Assembly: GCA_011319805.1 (NCBI GenBank)
Contig: SJRY01000265.1
Span: forward strand, 1-64,000
DNA length: 64,000 nt
Direction of reading: 5' to 3'
Source of the DNA: Macrocybe gigantea
Lineage: Eukaryota > Basidiomycota > Agaricomycetes > Agaricales > Callistosporiaceae
Part shown: piece after piece, positions 1 through 11,262 of the stretch
How the letters are laid out: every line of letters begins with the position of its first letter
Position numbering within the stretch: position 1 is the stretch's first letter
Position numbers and translations under genes: made by a program
The notes under the pieces: generated by a model
Databases searched by the model: none
What the model was told of the DNA's origin: nothing
The model's input: only the letters and a program-made list of their open reading frames with translations

Positions 1-973
1 CCGTGAGGCTTCCATTCCAGGTCCGGACACTTCGCCAAACGCATCGCACCCGTACATTCCGGACCTTCTGCGCTTCCTATACCGCCCAATACAGTCAGGC
101 AGTCTTATTCCTATATGCCTCCCCCGATTTCCCAGATCCCGATAGGCAAGACTACTACCATTTTCGATATCGCACCGCCTCACGCCTTCCCGCGTTCCCG
201 ACACTGCCTCGCCGCAGTACATTCGAAACAAGGGATTTCGAGCGCGCTACCGTTTCATCCACTCTCATTTCGAAATTCATGACTCATATTTCACTGATAC
301 ATTCTACGTTCCTTAGATTATTTTCACGTTCCATTCTACGATGCGTGGCACCGGTTTCGGGATGTTCTTTTACCTACTGTTTCACCTTTTATGTTCAGAT
401 TTCGAACGGACTTACATCTCCCCGGCGTTTCAGCCACTAAACGACCCTTTCGAAATCATACGATACGTTCTCTCATTCGGTTTCGACCGCCGGTTATTCC
501 GATACTCGAAATCTTCTCATCTATAAAAACCCATGTACTTGGCATTTGTAAAAACATAGAAAAAGTTACCGTCTCAGTCCTTCAGCAGTCTCGCAGTCTA
601 CGACTCGTGTGGAGTCCTTGTGTTATCCGATCTCAAAGTGTCGCGCTCGCGTGGAGCCACCGTACTCAGTCTCGAAATCAGTGTCTCTGGCTTCGCGTGG
701 AAGTCATTATCATCGAAACCCTTCCGAAACCCTCACTGAAGCCCTCGATATCGCGCGGGAATTCAGCTAAGTCTAACAGCCTTGTTTCGAAAACCCCGAA
801 ATCCGCTCGAAACCATCCATATTCACTTCGTTCCATTCCCCCTTTCACGCTACAGTCCCTCGGGTTACTCTGTGACTTGAACAGCTCGTAGTTTATACAG
901 CCTCGGATAGGGACTGACGCTTCCTTCATTCCACCTTGTTGGTTTGTAGGTTAGTGCTACCCGATAGTTATCA
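1..973 (+). repeat. 5' LTR of element 1 (left end cut by window)
   Basis: Base 1 corresponds to base 10286 of the right LTR, so about 151 bases of U3 lie outside the window. The LTR ends in GTTATCA at 973. A TATA box (TATAAAA, 522-528; copy at 10809-10815) marks the likely Pol II promoter, so transcription probably starts near 550. The apparent ORFs inside the LTR are not genes. Confidence 0.93.
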
Positions 974-976
974 TTT

Positions 977-995
977 TGGACCCACCGCGAGGGGC
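977..995 (+). other. Candidate primer-binding site of element 1
   Basis: Three bases after the LTR end the sequence reads TGGACCCACCGCGAGGGGC. It begins with TGG, the complement of a tRNA CCA end, and would pair with a tRNA 3' terminus. The tRNA is not identified. No complementarity to the element's own LTR was seen, unlike element 2. Confidence 0.45.
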
Positions 996-1382
996 TAGTT
1001 CAAGATTTCAAGTAACCCCAACGCCAATCTTCTACCTCGTCCACTGTTACCTCCCGCGCCCAGGCAGCCGCTCGCAGGAGACAACCCCGGGTCCCCGAAA
1101 TCTCCGTCGATCACCTGTTCCGCGCTCCCGAGCACCCTCTCCTGAACTCCTTATCTCTCTTCCCGACTCGCTACCTCATCTCCCGAACCCTTATCCCCAG
1201 CCTCAGTCAAACAAGAAACGGATTCCGATCTAGAACTCCTTTCAGACCCGCTTTCGACACTAGACTCAAGTCCCATCCTTATCAATCCAACTCCATCACA
1301 GTCCCCTCCTGAAAGAACCCCTTCCCGAAATATCCAACAACTCCGTGATCTCCGACAATCAGTTCGAAATCTGTTATCCGGC

Positions 1383-2281
1383 ATGTCTAACAATGAAACC
1401 AACAATCCCGCGTCCGGCGCTGGTGCCGGTGACCCCGCTCCCGCACGGCTAGTAACTATGCCAGCTCGTGGCCACTCCACAGCTCCACGTTTCGATCCCG
1501 CGCAGCCCCGTGAGCTCTCCCGATACTTCAGAGAACTCGACCACCTCTTCAGTGATGCCGGAGTCACGGGTGACGCGCAGAAGAAGGAGTATGCCATTCG
1601 TTATCCGATTTTGCGACCTCCGAGCTTTGGGAAAGCCTCCCGGAGTTCCAAGGCCGCCCTTATGCCGACTTCCGAGATGCCATTCAGCGTCTCTACCCGG
1701 AGCTGAAGACAAACATCGCTATAACATGGGCGATTTAGACCGGCTCATTGGCGAAACCAGTCGCCTCGGCATCAGGACCCACGAGCAGCTCGCGGAATAC
1801 TACCGCAAATTTTACACTATCACGAAGTATCTAGTTGACAAAGAAGAGATGTCGGCCAAAGAGCAAGCTAGGGCCTACGAACGCGCGTTCCCCACGGATT
1901 TACAAGCCAAAGTCCGAGATCGCCTCGAAGTCAAGTTCCCGGATTACGATCCCTATTTCACCCACTCGCTTGTCGATATACAAGATGCCGCAGCCTACGT
2001 TTTTAAACGGGAAGAACAGCCCGGAGCTTCGTCGGTCCGTTACCAGTCCATAGCCCCGCAACCCGAAGTACTTCAGCCGCTCCCGAAACCTCTGTAAAAC
2101 AGGAGGACCTTAACACCATCCTTGCGAGTATGACTCAAAACATCACAACCGGGATCAGCGACGTTCTCGTCAAGTTTATGCAGGCACAAGCCAATACTGG
2201 AGGCTTCCGACCCCGGCTCCCGGAAACCGTCCCGAGGGCTGTCATTTCTGTGGTAAACCCGATTGTCGCATTAGGGACTGT
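1383..2281 (+). CDS. Gag of element 1, frame-broken
   Basis: The ATG at 1383 opens a Gag-like protein rich in Pro, Ala and Gly. The reading frame changes near 1605 and again near 1720, then runs to a stop at 2095-2097. Residues typical of gypsy capsid helices are visible across the three frames (ELWESLPEFQG near 1625 and EEMSAKEQARAYERAFP near 1845). A nucleocapsid zinc-knuckle relic lies at 2240-2281 in another frame. It reads CHFCGKPDCRIRDC, where the histidine of the usual CCHC pattern appears to be cysteine or missing. The protein would package the element RNA into virus-like particles; as read here it cannot be made as one chain. Confidence 0.7.
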
Positions 2282-3135
2282 GAGACGGCCGAGAATTATA
2301 TCGAGAAGGCCTTATCCGCCGTGATTTCAATGGCGAATCACACTCCCGACACAGGCCGAAATTCCGAGAGCTATTCGAGGTGCCACTATGCAGGAACGTG
2401 TCAACGAATATTATAGGCAGTATCCTAACGAGCGACCACGCGGAATTATTACCTCCAATGCAGACCACACGGCCAAATGCTCCTTTCGTCGCAACTTATA
2501 ATCCTACAGAGAATCCCATAGTCCCGACGACTCCGCCTATGCTTATGCCGTAAATCCCGCTGCCAGTACCCAGGTCAACGACCGCCTGTCTGATATCCAA
2601 GAACGTATCCGTCAGCTAAATCTCGAAGCCCAAGTCCTCGCCAACCGCCGCACCGTTATGGATCATGTCGAAATCACCCGCAGAGGTCCGCCTCGCGCAA
2701 ACCGCCGAGTCAATCCCGAAACTCCTGTAGTTGCTTCTTCACCTCGAAATCCAGAACCATCCCCAGGTCAGCCGCAGAATCCCGAGGCCAGTACTTCGGC
2801 ATCAAAAGGTAAAGAAAAGGAAGTATCCCCAGCTCCTTCGTCGCAGACTCTTCCGAGAATACCCAGGCCGAAACCATCCGTCACGAGGGACCCATCCATC
2901 CCTTCCGCGATGTTCCTGAAGTTCGTTACGCTCCTCCCACCACTCGAAACTTTGCAGCTCCCGCCCCAGTAGCCAAACCAACTAACAAGGACCCCTCGAA
3001 ACAACCCGCCTACAAGAACGTTTTCCCCGTCGTCGATAAGAAGCATGCAGATGAAGTCTTCGAAACCGTTTTGAAAGGCACCACTCAAATCTCCAACGAG
3101 GCCCTCCTTTCCCTTTCCCCGAAATCAGATCGAAG

Positions 3136-3905
3136 ATGCGCGAGCTTGTCACTCCAAAACGGGTAGCTAACGAGACCAACCCCATCGCAGTCATGTCCCA
3201 GGAGTGCAGCATTCCCGAACCTGTGTTTCGAGCTACCATCGAGGAAATCCCCGACGAAGATACCACCCCGCCGAAATCAATCAACCTTAACGAACTCCCT
3301 TTCGGCATCGCAGATTCCAACGCCGCTACATATGGACAAGCCGCGCCACCGAGGGGCGCTACCATCATCGAAGACCCGATTTCAACCTACATTTCGAGCA
3401 TGAGCCGTGACCAGATCGATCCCGAACGCCTCATCGTAGCCAAAGAGAGTCATGCCCTTCGCTCTATCACATGTCTCATCGATCATCAAGACTATGTTGA
3501 ATGTGTCGTTGATCCCGGATCCCAATTATAGCCATGTCTGATGCAGTATGTCACAAGCTCGGGATCGCCTATGACCCTACCGTCCGCCTCGATATGCAGT
3601 CAGCCAATGGCGAAATCGACAAATCGCTTGGATTATCCCGAAACATCCCGGTTACTATCAACGAAATCACCCTCTACGCCCAAATCCATGTATTACCTAA
3701 CCCCGCCTATGATATCCTCCTCGGTCGCCCCTTTGACGTCTTAACCGAATCTCTCGTCAAAAACTACCGAAACGAGGATCAAACCATCACAATACACGAT
3801 CCCAACACCAACAGACGTACTACGATCCCGACTCAGCCCCGTGGCAAACCGAAATACATGATGCCAGGAAAGAAGACTGCTGCAGTGGATTTTTTTCGCA
3901 GATAG
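3136..3905 (+). CDS. Retropepsin (aspartic protease) region of element 1, frame-broken
   Basis: The active-site motif DPGSQ (a variant of D-S/T-G) is at about 3511-3525. One missing base right after it shifts the frame, and the downstream half runs from 3534 with the second conserved block DILLGRPF at about 3712. The break lies at CAATTATAG, where one additional A would restore the frame. The enzyme would cleave the Gag-Pol polyprotein. The order gag-protease-RT agrees with gypsy elements. Confidence 0.75.
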
Positions 3906-4386
3906 AGGACACGTTAGCTGACGGCGATTACGCTTTCGTTGTTTCCTCGGACAAAACTCAAGACAATTTGGACCTTCGCCTCGATTACTATGCCCAGGTT
4001 CCTGCTCCCAATCCCGTTTCTAATTCCGCTCCCGATACGTCCATTTCAAATTATCTTTCATCCTTATATCTTTCGGCCTGTGATATTTCCATTTCCCCGA
4101 TTTCAGCTTTACTGTACGAGTCTAGTGGTCGTCCAACACGACCTCAGACGCAATTTCAGAGTGGTTTCAACACCACGAACACTTCCTCTTCCGATTTTGT
4201 TTATTTATATGATGTGACCAGGTGCGCTCCCGAACTTTCTAGACATACCGCTCCCGAATCGCGCGATACGTTCGCGAAACGTAAATACAAGCCCGTCGCC
4301 CTCAAAGTCCGTTCCGTCGTTGCCCCACTTCCCGATAATGGCAAATTTCGAATCCTCCGCGAAATCCGCGGAGACCCCTTGCCAGT

Positions 4387-6075
4387 ATGCCGAAACTATC
4401 CCCAAATCCCCCTCCTTTTATCCCGACCGGTCGCTATACCGAGGATCGTCGAAATCTCGTTGACAAGGCTCATCCCGAAGGCTTCCTTTGGCCAGAAGAA
4501 CGAAGACTGATGCACCACTTTATGTGCCTCCAGAACGGCGCCTTCGCTTGGACCGACCAAGAGCGCGGTCGATTTCGAGAAGACTTTTTCCCCGCCGTCG
4601 AAATCCCTGTCATTCAGCACAAGCCTTGGATTCACAAGAACATCCCGATACCTCCTGGTATTTATGATGAAATTTGTCAGCTCATTCGTCGAAAGATCGA
4701 TGCCGGTGTCTATGAACCCTCGAATTCCTCCTACCGCTCCCGGTGGTTCACAGTCGTCAAGAAAGATGGCAAGTCGCTTCGCATCGTCCACTCCCTCGAG
4801 CCGCTAAACAAAGTCACCATCCGTCATTCCGGAGTTACCCCGGTCCTGATCACTTAGCAGAACAATTTGGTGGCCGCCCCTGTGGTGCGATGCTTGACCT
4901 CTATGTTGGCTACGATGAACGACTCCTCGCTGAAAACTCTCGGGATCTCACTACGTTCCAGACCCCCTTTGGCGCTATGCGACTTGTTACGCTCCCGATG
5001 GGCTGGACCAATTCCGTTCCTATATTCCATGATGATGTAACTTTCATCCTACAAGACGAGATACCGCATCTTACCATCCCCTATATCGATGATGTCCCCG
5101 TGAAAGGCCCAGATTCCGAATATCGACGTCCCGATAACAGTTTCGAAACCATTCCACAGAATCCCGGCATCCGTCGCTTCGTTTGGGAACACTTTTGCAA
5201 TCTGAACCGTTGTCCAGCGCATGAAGTATTCTGGAGGCACCTTTTCTGGCACAAAGCTCACGCTCTGTAGTCCCGAAATCACAGTTCTTGGACACCGTTG
5301 TACGCCTAAAGGTCGTCTTCCTGATGAATCCCGAGTTGTCGCAATCAAAACTTGGAAACCGTGCCGAGACCTCTCAGACGTTCGCGCCTTCCTCGGAACG
5401 ATTGGTGTCATGCGTATCTTTATTCGAAATTTCGCTCATCGCGCTGACGCCTTAGTCCGCCTTACGCGGAAGAATGTGGACTACGTCTTCGGTCAGGAGC
5501 AACTCGACGCACAGGAAGACCTGAAACAAGCCCTTATCACTTCTCCAGCTCTCCGACCCCTCGACTACAAGTCGGAAGCCCCCATTATCCTCGCCGTCGA
5601 TACCTCCTACATCGCAGTCGGTTACTTCCTTTGCCAATGCGATCCCGATAACCCTCGAGTCCGATATTACAACCGTTTCGGATCCATACACTGAACGATC
5701 GCGAACGTCGCTTCTCACAGCCGAAACTCGAAATCTATGGCTTATTCCGATCGGTCCGTGCAGTACGCATGTACATCATTGGTGTACGAAACCTCGTTGT
5801 CGAAGTCGATGCCCGCTACATCAAAGGCATGCTAAACAATCCCGATATAGTCCCCTCTGCCAGTATCAATCGATGGATCCTGACGATCCTGACATTCCAC
5901 TTCACACTTGTTCATGTTCCTGGCTCTAGTCACGGTCCTGATGGCCTTTCCCGCCGACCAGGCGATCCCGAGCCTGACCAAGACGAAGATTTCGACGATT
6001 GGATCGACAGAGTCTATGGCTTCATCCATTTTGTTAACACCCCTCGATATCGTCCCGAAACACGTCGAAGTCACC
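4387..6075 (+). CDS. Reverse transcriptase and RNase H of element 1, frame-broken
   Basis: Fingers and palm start with WFTVVKKDGKSLRIVHSLEPLN (about 4744-4810). The catalytic motif YIDD is at 5082-5093, and the thumb contains MKYSGGTFSG near 5221. RNase H follows, with a catalytic D in LAVDTSY near 5600 and the C-terminal signature HVPGSSHGPDGLSRRP near 5920. Frame changes occur near 4843, 5207 and 5690; the first would be repaired by restoring one G in a GG run. The enzyme copies element RNA into DNA. All catalytic blocks can be read, so the frame breaks look recent or technical. Confidence 0.85.
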
Positions 6076-6106
6076 TCATTTCGATATACCTAGGACAGGA
6101 CATTTC

Positions 6107-6121
6107 AAGTGGGGAGGACAG
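6107..6121 (+). other. Internal copy of the polypurine tract (candidate central PPT)
   Basis: AAGTGGGGAGGACAG at 6107-6121 is identical over 15 bases to the 3' polypurine tract at 10119-10133. It sits at the RNase H/integrase junction. See the separate finding. Confidence 0.6.
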
Positions 6122-7565
6122 TCAAGCTGTCTTCCATCGAAACTTCCTCTCCCGAGTCCGAAGACCGTCTAGAAGCCAACCCTGACCTTCGACAGCTCAG
6201 CTCCATCCCTGATTATGTATTTGTTCCTCGTTCGAAATCAGCCATTGCCGACGATCAGCGTCTCGACCTCGTACAGGACTATTTGACCACTTTGCGTCGT
6301 CCACCCAGTCTCACAGATTCTGCTTTCGAGGCCTTTGTTCGGTATTGCTTCCACTTCTTCGTTGCCGCTGACAAGTTATGGCGAAAGGACGATCAAGGTA
6401 GTCACAAACTCGTGATCCCTCGGAATCGGCGTATGAACATCATCGCCCAAGCCCATGATGACCTCGGTCACAAGGGCATCTACCCAACACGTACCTTGGT
6501 TTGTGAGCGCTTTTGGTGGCCTCACATGCTGGCCGATATCTCTTGGTTTTGCAGGACTTGTCACATCTGTCAGCAACGACAGTCCCGACAGGTTCTCATC
6601 CCGCCAGTCGTGGCCGTTCCGCGCCTCTTTTCGGAAAATTCTATGCCCGATACCATGAAGATGCCAAAGTCCAATGGCTATCAGTACATCGTGCAAGGTC
6701 GTTGCTCCCTCACGCATTATCCTGAATTTCGAGCCCTCCGGAAAGAAAACGGTCCCGCAATAGGTGAATGGCTGTTCCAGGATGTATTATGTCGATGGGG
6801 TGGTGTTCGCGAAATTGTCACGGATAACGGTGGTCCCTTCGTGGCAGGTCTTGACTACCTCGGGAAACGCTACGGCATCTACCACATCCGAATCTCGACA
6901 TACAATTCCCGCGCCAACGGGATAGCTGAGCGGCCGCATTATGATGTTCGTCAATCACTGATAAAGGCAGCAGACGGTGTCGAAAGCAAGTGGTCACAAT
7001 ACGTCCATTCGGTCTTCTATGCCGAAAGAGTCACCGCCCGCCGTCGAATGGGTTGTTCACCTTATTTCGCGGTAACTGGCACCCATCCCATTCTCCCGTT
7101 CGATATCATGGAAGCAACCTACCTGCAGCCTCCTCCCGAATCCTTACTATCATCCACAGATCTCATCGCTCGTCGAGCTGTCGCTTACAAAAACGAACTG
7201 AACAGCTGCAAGCCCTTCATGCCGACGTATATGATACCCGTAGAAAAGCCGCCGAACGTTTTGAAAAGAAGCACTATCACACCATTCGTGATTTCAATTT
7301 CAAACGCGGTGCCCTAGTCCTCATCCGAAACACTCGCGTGGAGAAGAGTCTCGATCGCAAAATGCGACTTCGGTATCTCGGACCACTTATCGTTGTCTCC
7401 CGGAATTTCGGAGGCGCTTACATCGTTGCCGAACTCGATGGCACAGTCCTGGATCGCCCCGTAGCAGCATTTCGAGTCATCCCGTACTTCGCTCGCCGTG
7501 AAATCACCATCCCGAAACACTTCTCGATATCGACGCTGACCGGCTTCGTGAAATGCAAGTCTCAA
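6109..7565 (+). CDS. Integrase of element 1, one frame break near the C-terminus
   Basis: An HHCC zinc-binding domain is visible (H..H in HDDLGHKG near 6455, then CRTCHIC near 6550). A DDE core follows: TDNGGPF near 6820 and the glutamate in NGIAERPH near 6920. The first core D is probably in DTMKMP near 6650. At about 7190 the frame changes to that of the C-terminal domain (HTIRDFNFKRGALVLIRNTR and beyond), which contains the conserved block YLGP near 7372. No chromodomain was found. There is no ATG at the start, so it is presumably made as part of Pol. Confidence 0.82.
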
Positions 7566-7835
7566 ACGATCAAGGCGACGAAATCCCGGACGATTTCGAC
7601 GTACCTACCGATAGCGATCCCGAAGTTGATTCCGACGTTGAAATACTTTCGGCACCACATTAGCTTAGCTCACTTTCATTAAGTCCAACTCTTTTCGCGT
7701 TCATTCACTACCCATTTTCTTTGTTATTTGACACCATCACTTACCATTATCTATTTTCACGATCCTTTCAAGTCCAGTTTCACGTCCATCAGAAACAAAA
7801 AAAAATAACGGATTCAAAAACAATTATTACAAATT

Positions 7836-8659
7836 TTATAGTTCGGACGAGATTCCACCGAACTCATCTTCCTCTTCATCCGTCTCGCCCTCACTCTCAT
7901 CTGACGACTCGTTTTCTTTCTGGTCATCGCCTTCTTCACCGCTCTCCTCCGACGTCTCTTCTCCAGACTCCGATCCCGACGACGCTCCCGAGCTTTCCGA
8001 CGAATCGACCCCAGTATCAATCGATGGCGGTATCGAAACCGCGAGCTCCCGAACCGTTGGCATTTCGACCGATGTCCCGACGCCTCTCGAAACCATCGAC
8101 TCCCGACGCTGCGCAAGTAGCCAGCGGACTTCGGTTTCGACCGCCCTCGGAACGTTCTGTGCCATGAATTGATGGACTTGAGTTAAGAGTCGACGCTGTT
8201 GTAACTCTGTTGCCCGACGAACGTGTTGAAGGACGTTGCCGCCAAGCTCCAGGAATTCCTCCCGACGATCGGCGTTCGCGCATAGTACGAGCGGCCGTTT
8301 CAAGAGTATCCGCCAGATCGTACATGTGTCGGGAATCCTCGTTCATACTCCGGAAGGAGTTCCCTAGAAATTCGAAGGCCTTGATATCGTACGGGAGTAC
8401 GAAATTATAAATGTCCTCGTAATCCCGATTATCGAACCGGAGGGCGTCTCGCAACTGGACGTCGCTATCCCGAACACGATCGGCAGCAAGGCGCGTCGCG
8501 GTCTCGGCAATGTCTTCGAAACCATCGGGCACGTTTGGGGCTTCGACAGCCTCCCTCCAGAAATCCCGATCTTCGAAATCGTCCGCGGCAGGCAGTGTTC
8601 CCGTTTCGAACCATTGACGTGGCCCGGGAAGTCCTGCTCACGAAAATAATGAAGCAATT

Positions 8660-8697
<38 letters not shown>

Positions 8698-10030
8698 TAT
8701 ATAGACTTACGATCGCGAAAGCCCGGACCGTAGCGCGAGTCCATTGGTGGCACCGGCATCGGAGGAGGCGTAGGCGCAATAATTGGTTCCGGACGATACG
8801 GGATGTCCTCCGAAGGCGCATGCATTTCGATATCCTCGAGATGGGACGGCGGCTCCTGCGAAGTCTCCGAAATCGATTCCTCGGCCTCGGTATCGTAAGC
8901 TCGCATCTTGCCCTTCCCCTTTGGATCGCGACGCGGTCTTGGCTCGGCATCCTCGTCCCTAGGCTTTGAATGGACGGTCTTTCGAGACCGTGACCTTGTT
9001 CGCATGACCCCGTCGCCAGAGTCAGTTTTAATCCGTGAAGTAGTTTTAGCTGATTTCGCAGCACGCGGCCTTTTGAACGAGCAGCCGAGCTGTTTTTCGA
9101 CGCAGCGTCGACAAGGGCCCGGCTCGGAATCGATCCTCTCGCAGACTTCGAGGTCGGCCTTCTTACACCGTTCGCACTAAACCGCGGTAGGACTCAGAAA
9201 CAGTCCGGCGGCAAAGAGACACAATCACTCACCCGCTCATCACCCGTAACCTCCTCGAAATCGAGTTTCAGGCGGCGCTCCCGATATCGCTGCTGCGCGA
9301 GCTTGTTCTTCTCCCGGCGAGCCGCTTTCTTTTCATCCTCGTCGGCACGCCGTCGTTTCGCTCCCGAATCCGCACCACCAGCTGCAGAATCTGACGCCCC
9401 ACGCTTTCGAGAAGGTCCCGCAGTTGGGACACGCGTAGTCGGCATCGCGTTCGGCGGCACCAGGGGACCATCCGCGAGCACCATTCCGCCAAGCGAAGAA
9501 CCTTCGAAATCAGCAATCCAGTGTAGTGGAGACGAAATAGCGTGGCTCACCAGATCCCGGGCTTTCGTACAGGCCCCCAACCTCATCCCGACGATCCTCG
9601 TCCAGGCGGCCGACCCACTCGTTGTATCGCGAAACCCAATCCTGAAAGACGTCTTCGGGAACGTCTTGACCCTCCTTTGCCCACTCATCCTAATGTCAAT
9701 ACGGATAAAGATATCGCCTCACTCACTCCCCGTTGGACTTACAAAACGTTTCGAGACCGCAGCGCTAAAGGCCTTGATGGCCTCAACGCTCGCGTTCGGT
9801 CTGGGGACCGCCTCGAAGAGCCCTTCAAGCTCGGCAATAGAAGTTTCGGTCTTGACGATTTCGGCGGACATGTCGTGCACAAGACGGTTTCGAGAAGCGA
9901 TGCGATTTGGCGAGAGCTGAGATTTCGACGAGTCGACAAGAAAGGTGTTCGTACCCATCCCACCCTCCCTTTTATGCAGGCGAAATCTGTAAACGACGGG
10001 AACGCCCGAAATGCCTCGCGACTTCGTCAT
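7836..10030 (-). CDS. Antisense spliced gene inside element 1: bZIP-like basic region plus six-Cys cluster
   Basis: Five exons can be read on the minus strand: 10030-9743, 9689-9551, 9502-9233, 9176-8711 and 8633-7836. The four introns (53, 48, 56 and 77 bp) have GT donors (GTAAGT or GTGAG) and AG acceptors, and every junction keeps phase. The ATG at 10030 is used; ATG 9958 is an alternative. Exon 3 encodes a Lys/Arg-rich stretch with NKLAQQRYRERR, matching the N-x2-A-x3-x-R spacing of bZIP basic regions. The exon 3/4 junction assembles C-x2-C-x7-C-x9-C-x2-C-x6-C, close to a fungal Zn2Cys6 cluster. Exon 5 has a helical middle and ends in a long Ser/Glu/Asp tail. One frame break near 8262 separates the middle from the tail. 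A nuclear DNA-binding protein is the natural inference; the function is unknown. Unlike gag-pol, the frame is otherwise open for about 650 codons. Confidence 0.7.
8661..8705 (+). repeat. A33 homopolymer followed by a TA run
   Basis: Thirty-three A residues (8661-8693) are followed by alternating TA. On the minus strand this is a poly-T tract inside intron 4 of the antisense gene, just after its GTAAGT donor. Its length may be unstable or mis-assembled. Confidence 0.9.
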
Positions 10031-10118
10031 GGCAGATCACCTCGCGAAACCCACGTTACCCGAATAACGACCAAGGTCGCCGTTCAATGGGAATGCCGAC
10101 TGAGGACAGTCGACCGCT

Positions 10119-10133
10119 AAGTGGGGAGGACAG
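10119..10133 (+). other. 3' polypurine tract of element 1
   Basis: AAGTGGGGAGGACAG sits one base before the LTR start TGATGAGC. This is the expected plus-strand primer for reverse transcription. Confidence 0.8.
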
Positions 10134-10134
10134 A

Positions 10135-11262
10135 TGATGAGCGCTCCGCGCCGCTGACCGCCGATAAGTCCTAATTTGGTAATCCCACCCCCGCATTCGA
10201 AATCATACCACTACTCGGCCCCCTCAGCATGATACCGCAGCCCAGCCGCTGACTTCTCGTTCGAGTACTCGGGATGTCGACAACTCCGTGAGGCTTCCAT
10301 TCCAGGTCCGGACACTTCGCCAAACGCATCGCACCCGTACATTCCGGACCTTCTGCGCTTCCTATACCGCCCAATACAGTCAGGCAGTCTTATTCCTATA
10401 TGCCTCCCCGATTTCCCAGATCCCGATATGGCAAGACTACTACCATTTTCGATATCGCACCGCCTCACACCTTCCCACGTTCCCGACACTGCCTCGCCGC
10501 AGTACATTCGAAACAAGGGATTTCGAGCGCGCTACCGTTTCATCCACTCTCATTTCGAAATTCATGACTCATATTTCACTGATACATTCTACGTTCCTTA
10601 GATTATTTTCACGTTCCATTCTACGATGCGTGGCACCGGTTTCGGGATGTTCTTTTACCTACTGTTTCACCTTTTATGTTCAGATTTCGAACGGACTTAC
10701 ATCTCCCCGGCGTTTCAGCCACTAAACGACCCTTTCGAAATCATACGATACGTTCTCTCATTCGGTTTCGACTCCGCCGGTTATTCCGATACTCGAAATC
10801 TTCTCATCTATAAAAACCCATGTACTTGGCATTTGTAAAAACATAGAAAAAGTTACCGTCTCAGTCCTTCAGCAGTCTCGCAGTCTACGACTCGTGTGGA
10901 GTCCTTGTGTTATCCGATCTCAAAGTGTCACGCTCGCGTGGAGCCACCGTACTCAGTCTCGAAATCAGTGTCTCTGGCTTCACGTGGAAGTCATTATCAT
11001 CGAAACCCTTCCGAAACCCTCACTGAAGCCCTCGATATCGCGCGGGAATTCAGCTAAGTCTAACAGCCTTGTTTCGAAAACCCCGAAATCCGCTCGAAAC
11101 CATCCATATTCACTTCGTTCCATTCCTCCCCTTTCACGCTACAGTCCCTCGGGTTACTCTGTGACTTGAACAGCTCGTAGTTTATACAGCCTCGGATAGG
11201 GACTGACGCTTCCTTCATTCCACCTTGTTGGTTTGTAGGTTAGTGCTACCCGATAGTTATCA
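10135..11262 (+). repeat. 3' LTR of element 1, complete (1128 bp)
   Basis: It starts TGATGAGC and ends GTTATCA, with a TATA box at 10809-10815. It differs from the 5' LTR by about ten changes, including GC to AC at CpG sites (the CACACC/CCCACG block near 10465) and small indels near 10405, 10426, 10773 and 11127. Confidence 0.93.

Larger units (their letters stand above)
1..11262 (+). mobile_element. Ty3/gypsy LTR retrotransposon, near full length (element 1)
   Basis: Two direct LTRs (1-973, missing about the first 151 bases, and 10135-11262) flank gag, aspartic protease, reverse transcriptase, RNase H and integrase in the gypsy order. LTR termini read TGAT...ATCA. A purine tract lies directly before the 3' LTR and a tRNA-type primer site follows the 5' LTR. 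I counted about ten differences over 973 aligned LTR bases, most of them at CpG or as 1-2 base indels, which suggests a recent insertion. Gag-pol is nevertheless split by many single-base frame changes. Unusually, the 2.2 kb between pol and the 3' LTR holds an antisense spliced gene (7836-10030). Confidence 0.93.

Noticed and set aside
3..891. Overlapping ORFs up to 166 codons in the LTR
   Set aside because: They repeat in the other LTR with different breaks, lack motifs and lie in the U3-R-U5 region.
8180..8300. A fifth intron to explain the frame change in the antisense gene
   Set aside because: No GT...AG pair of plausible length restores the frame; a single-base shift is simpler.
8535..8969. 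Plus-strand ORF with a poly-Lys run
   Set aside because: The Lys run is the A33 tract read as codons; the opposite strand has the spliced gene.
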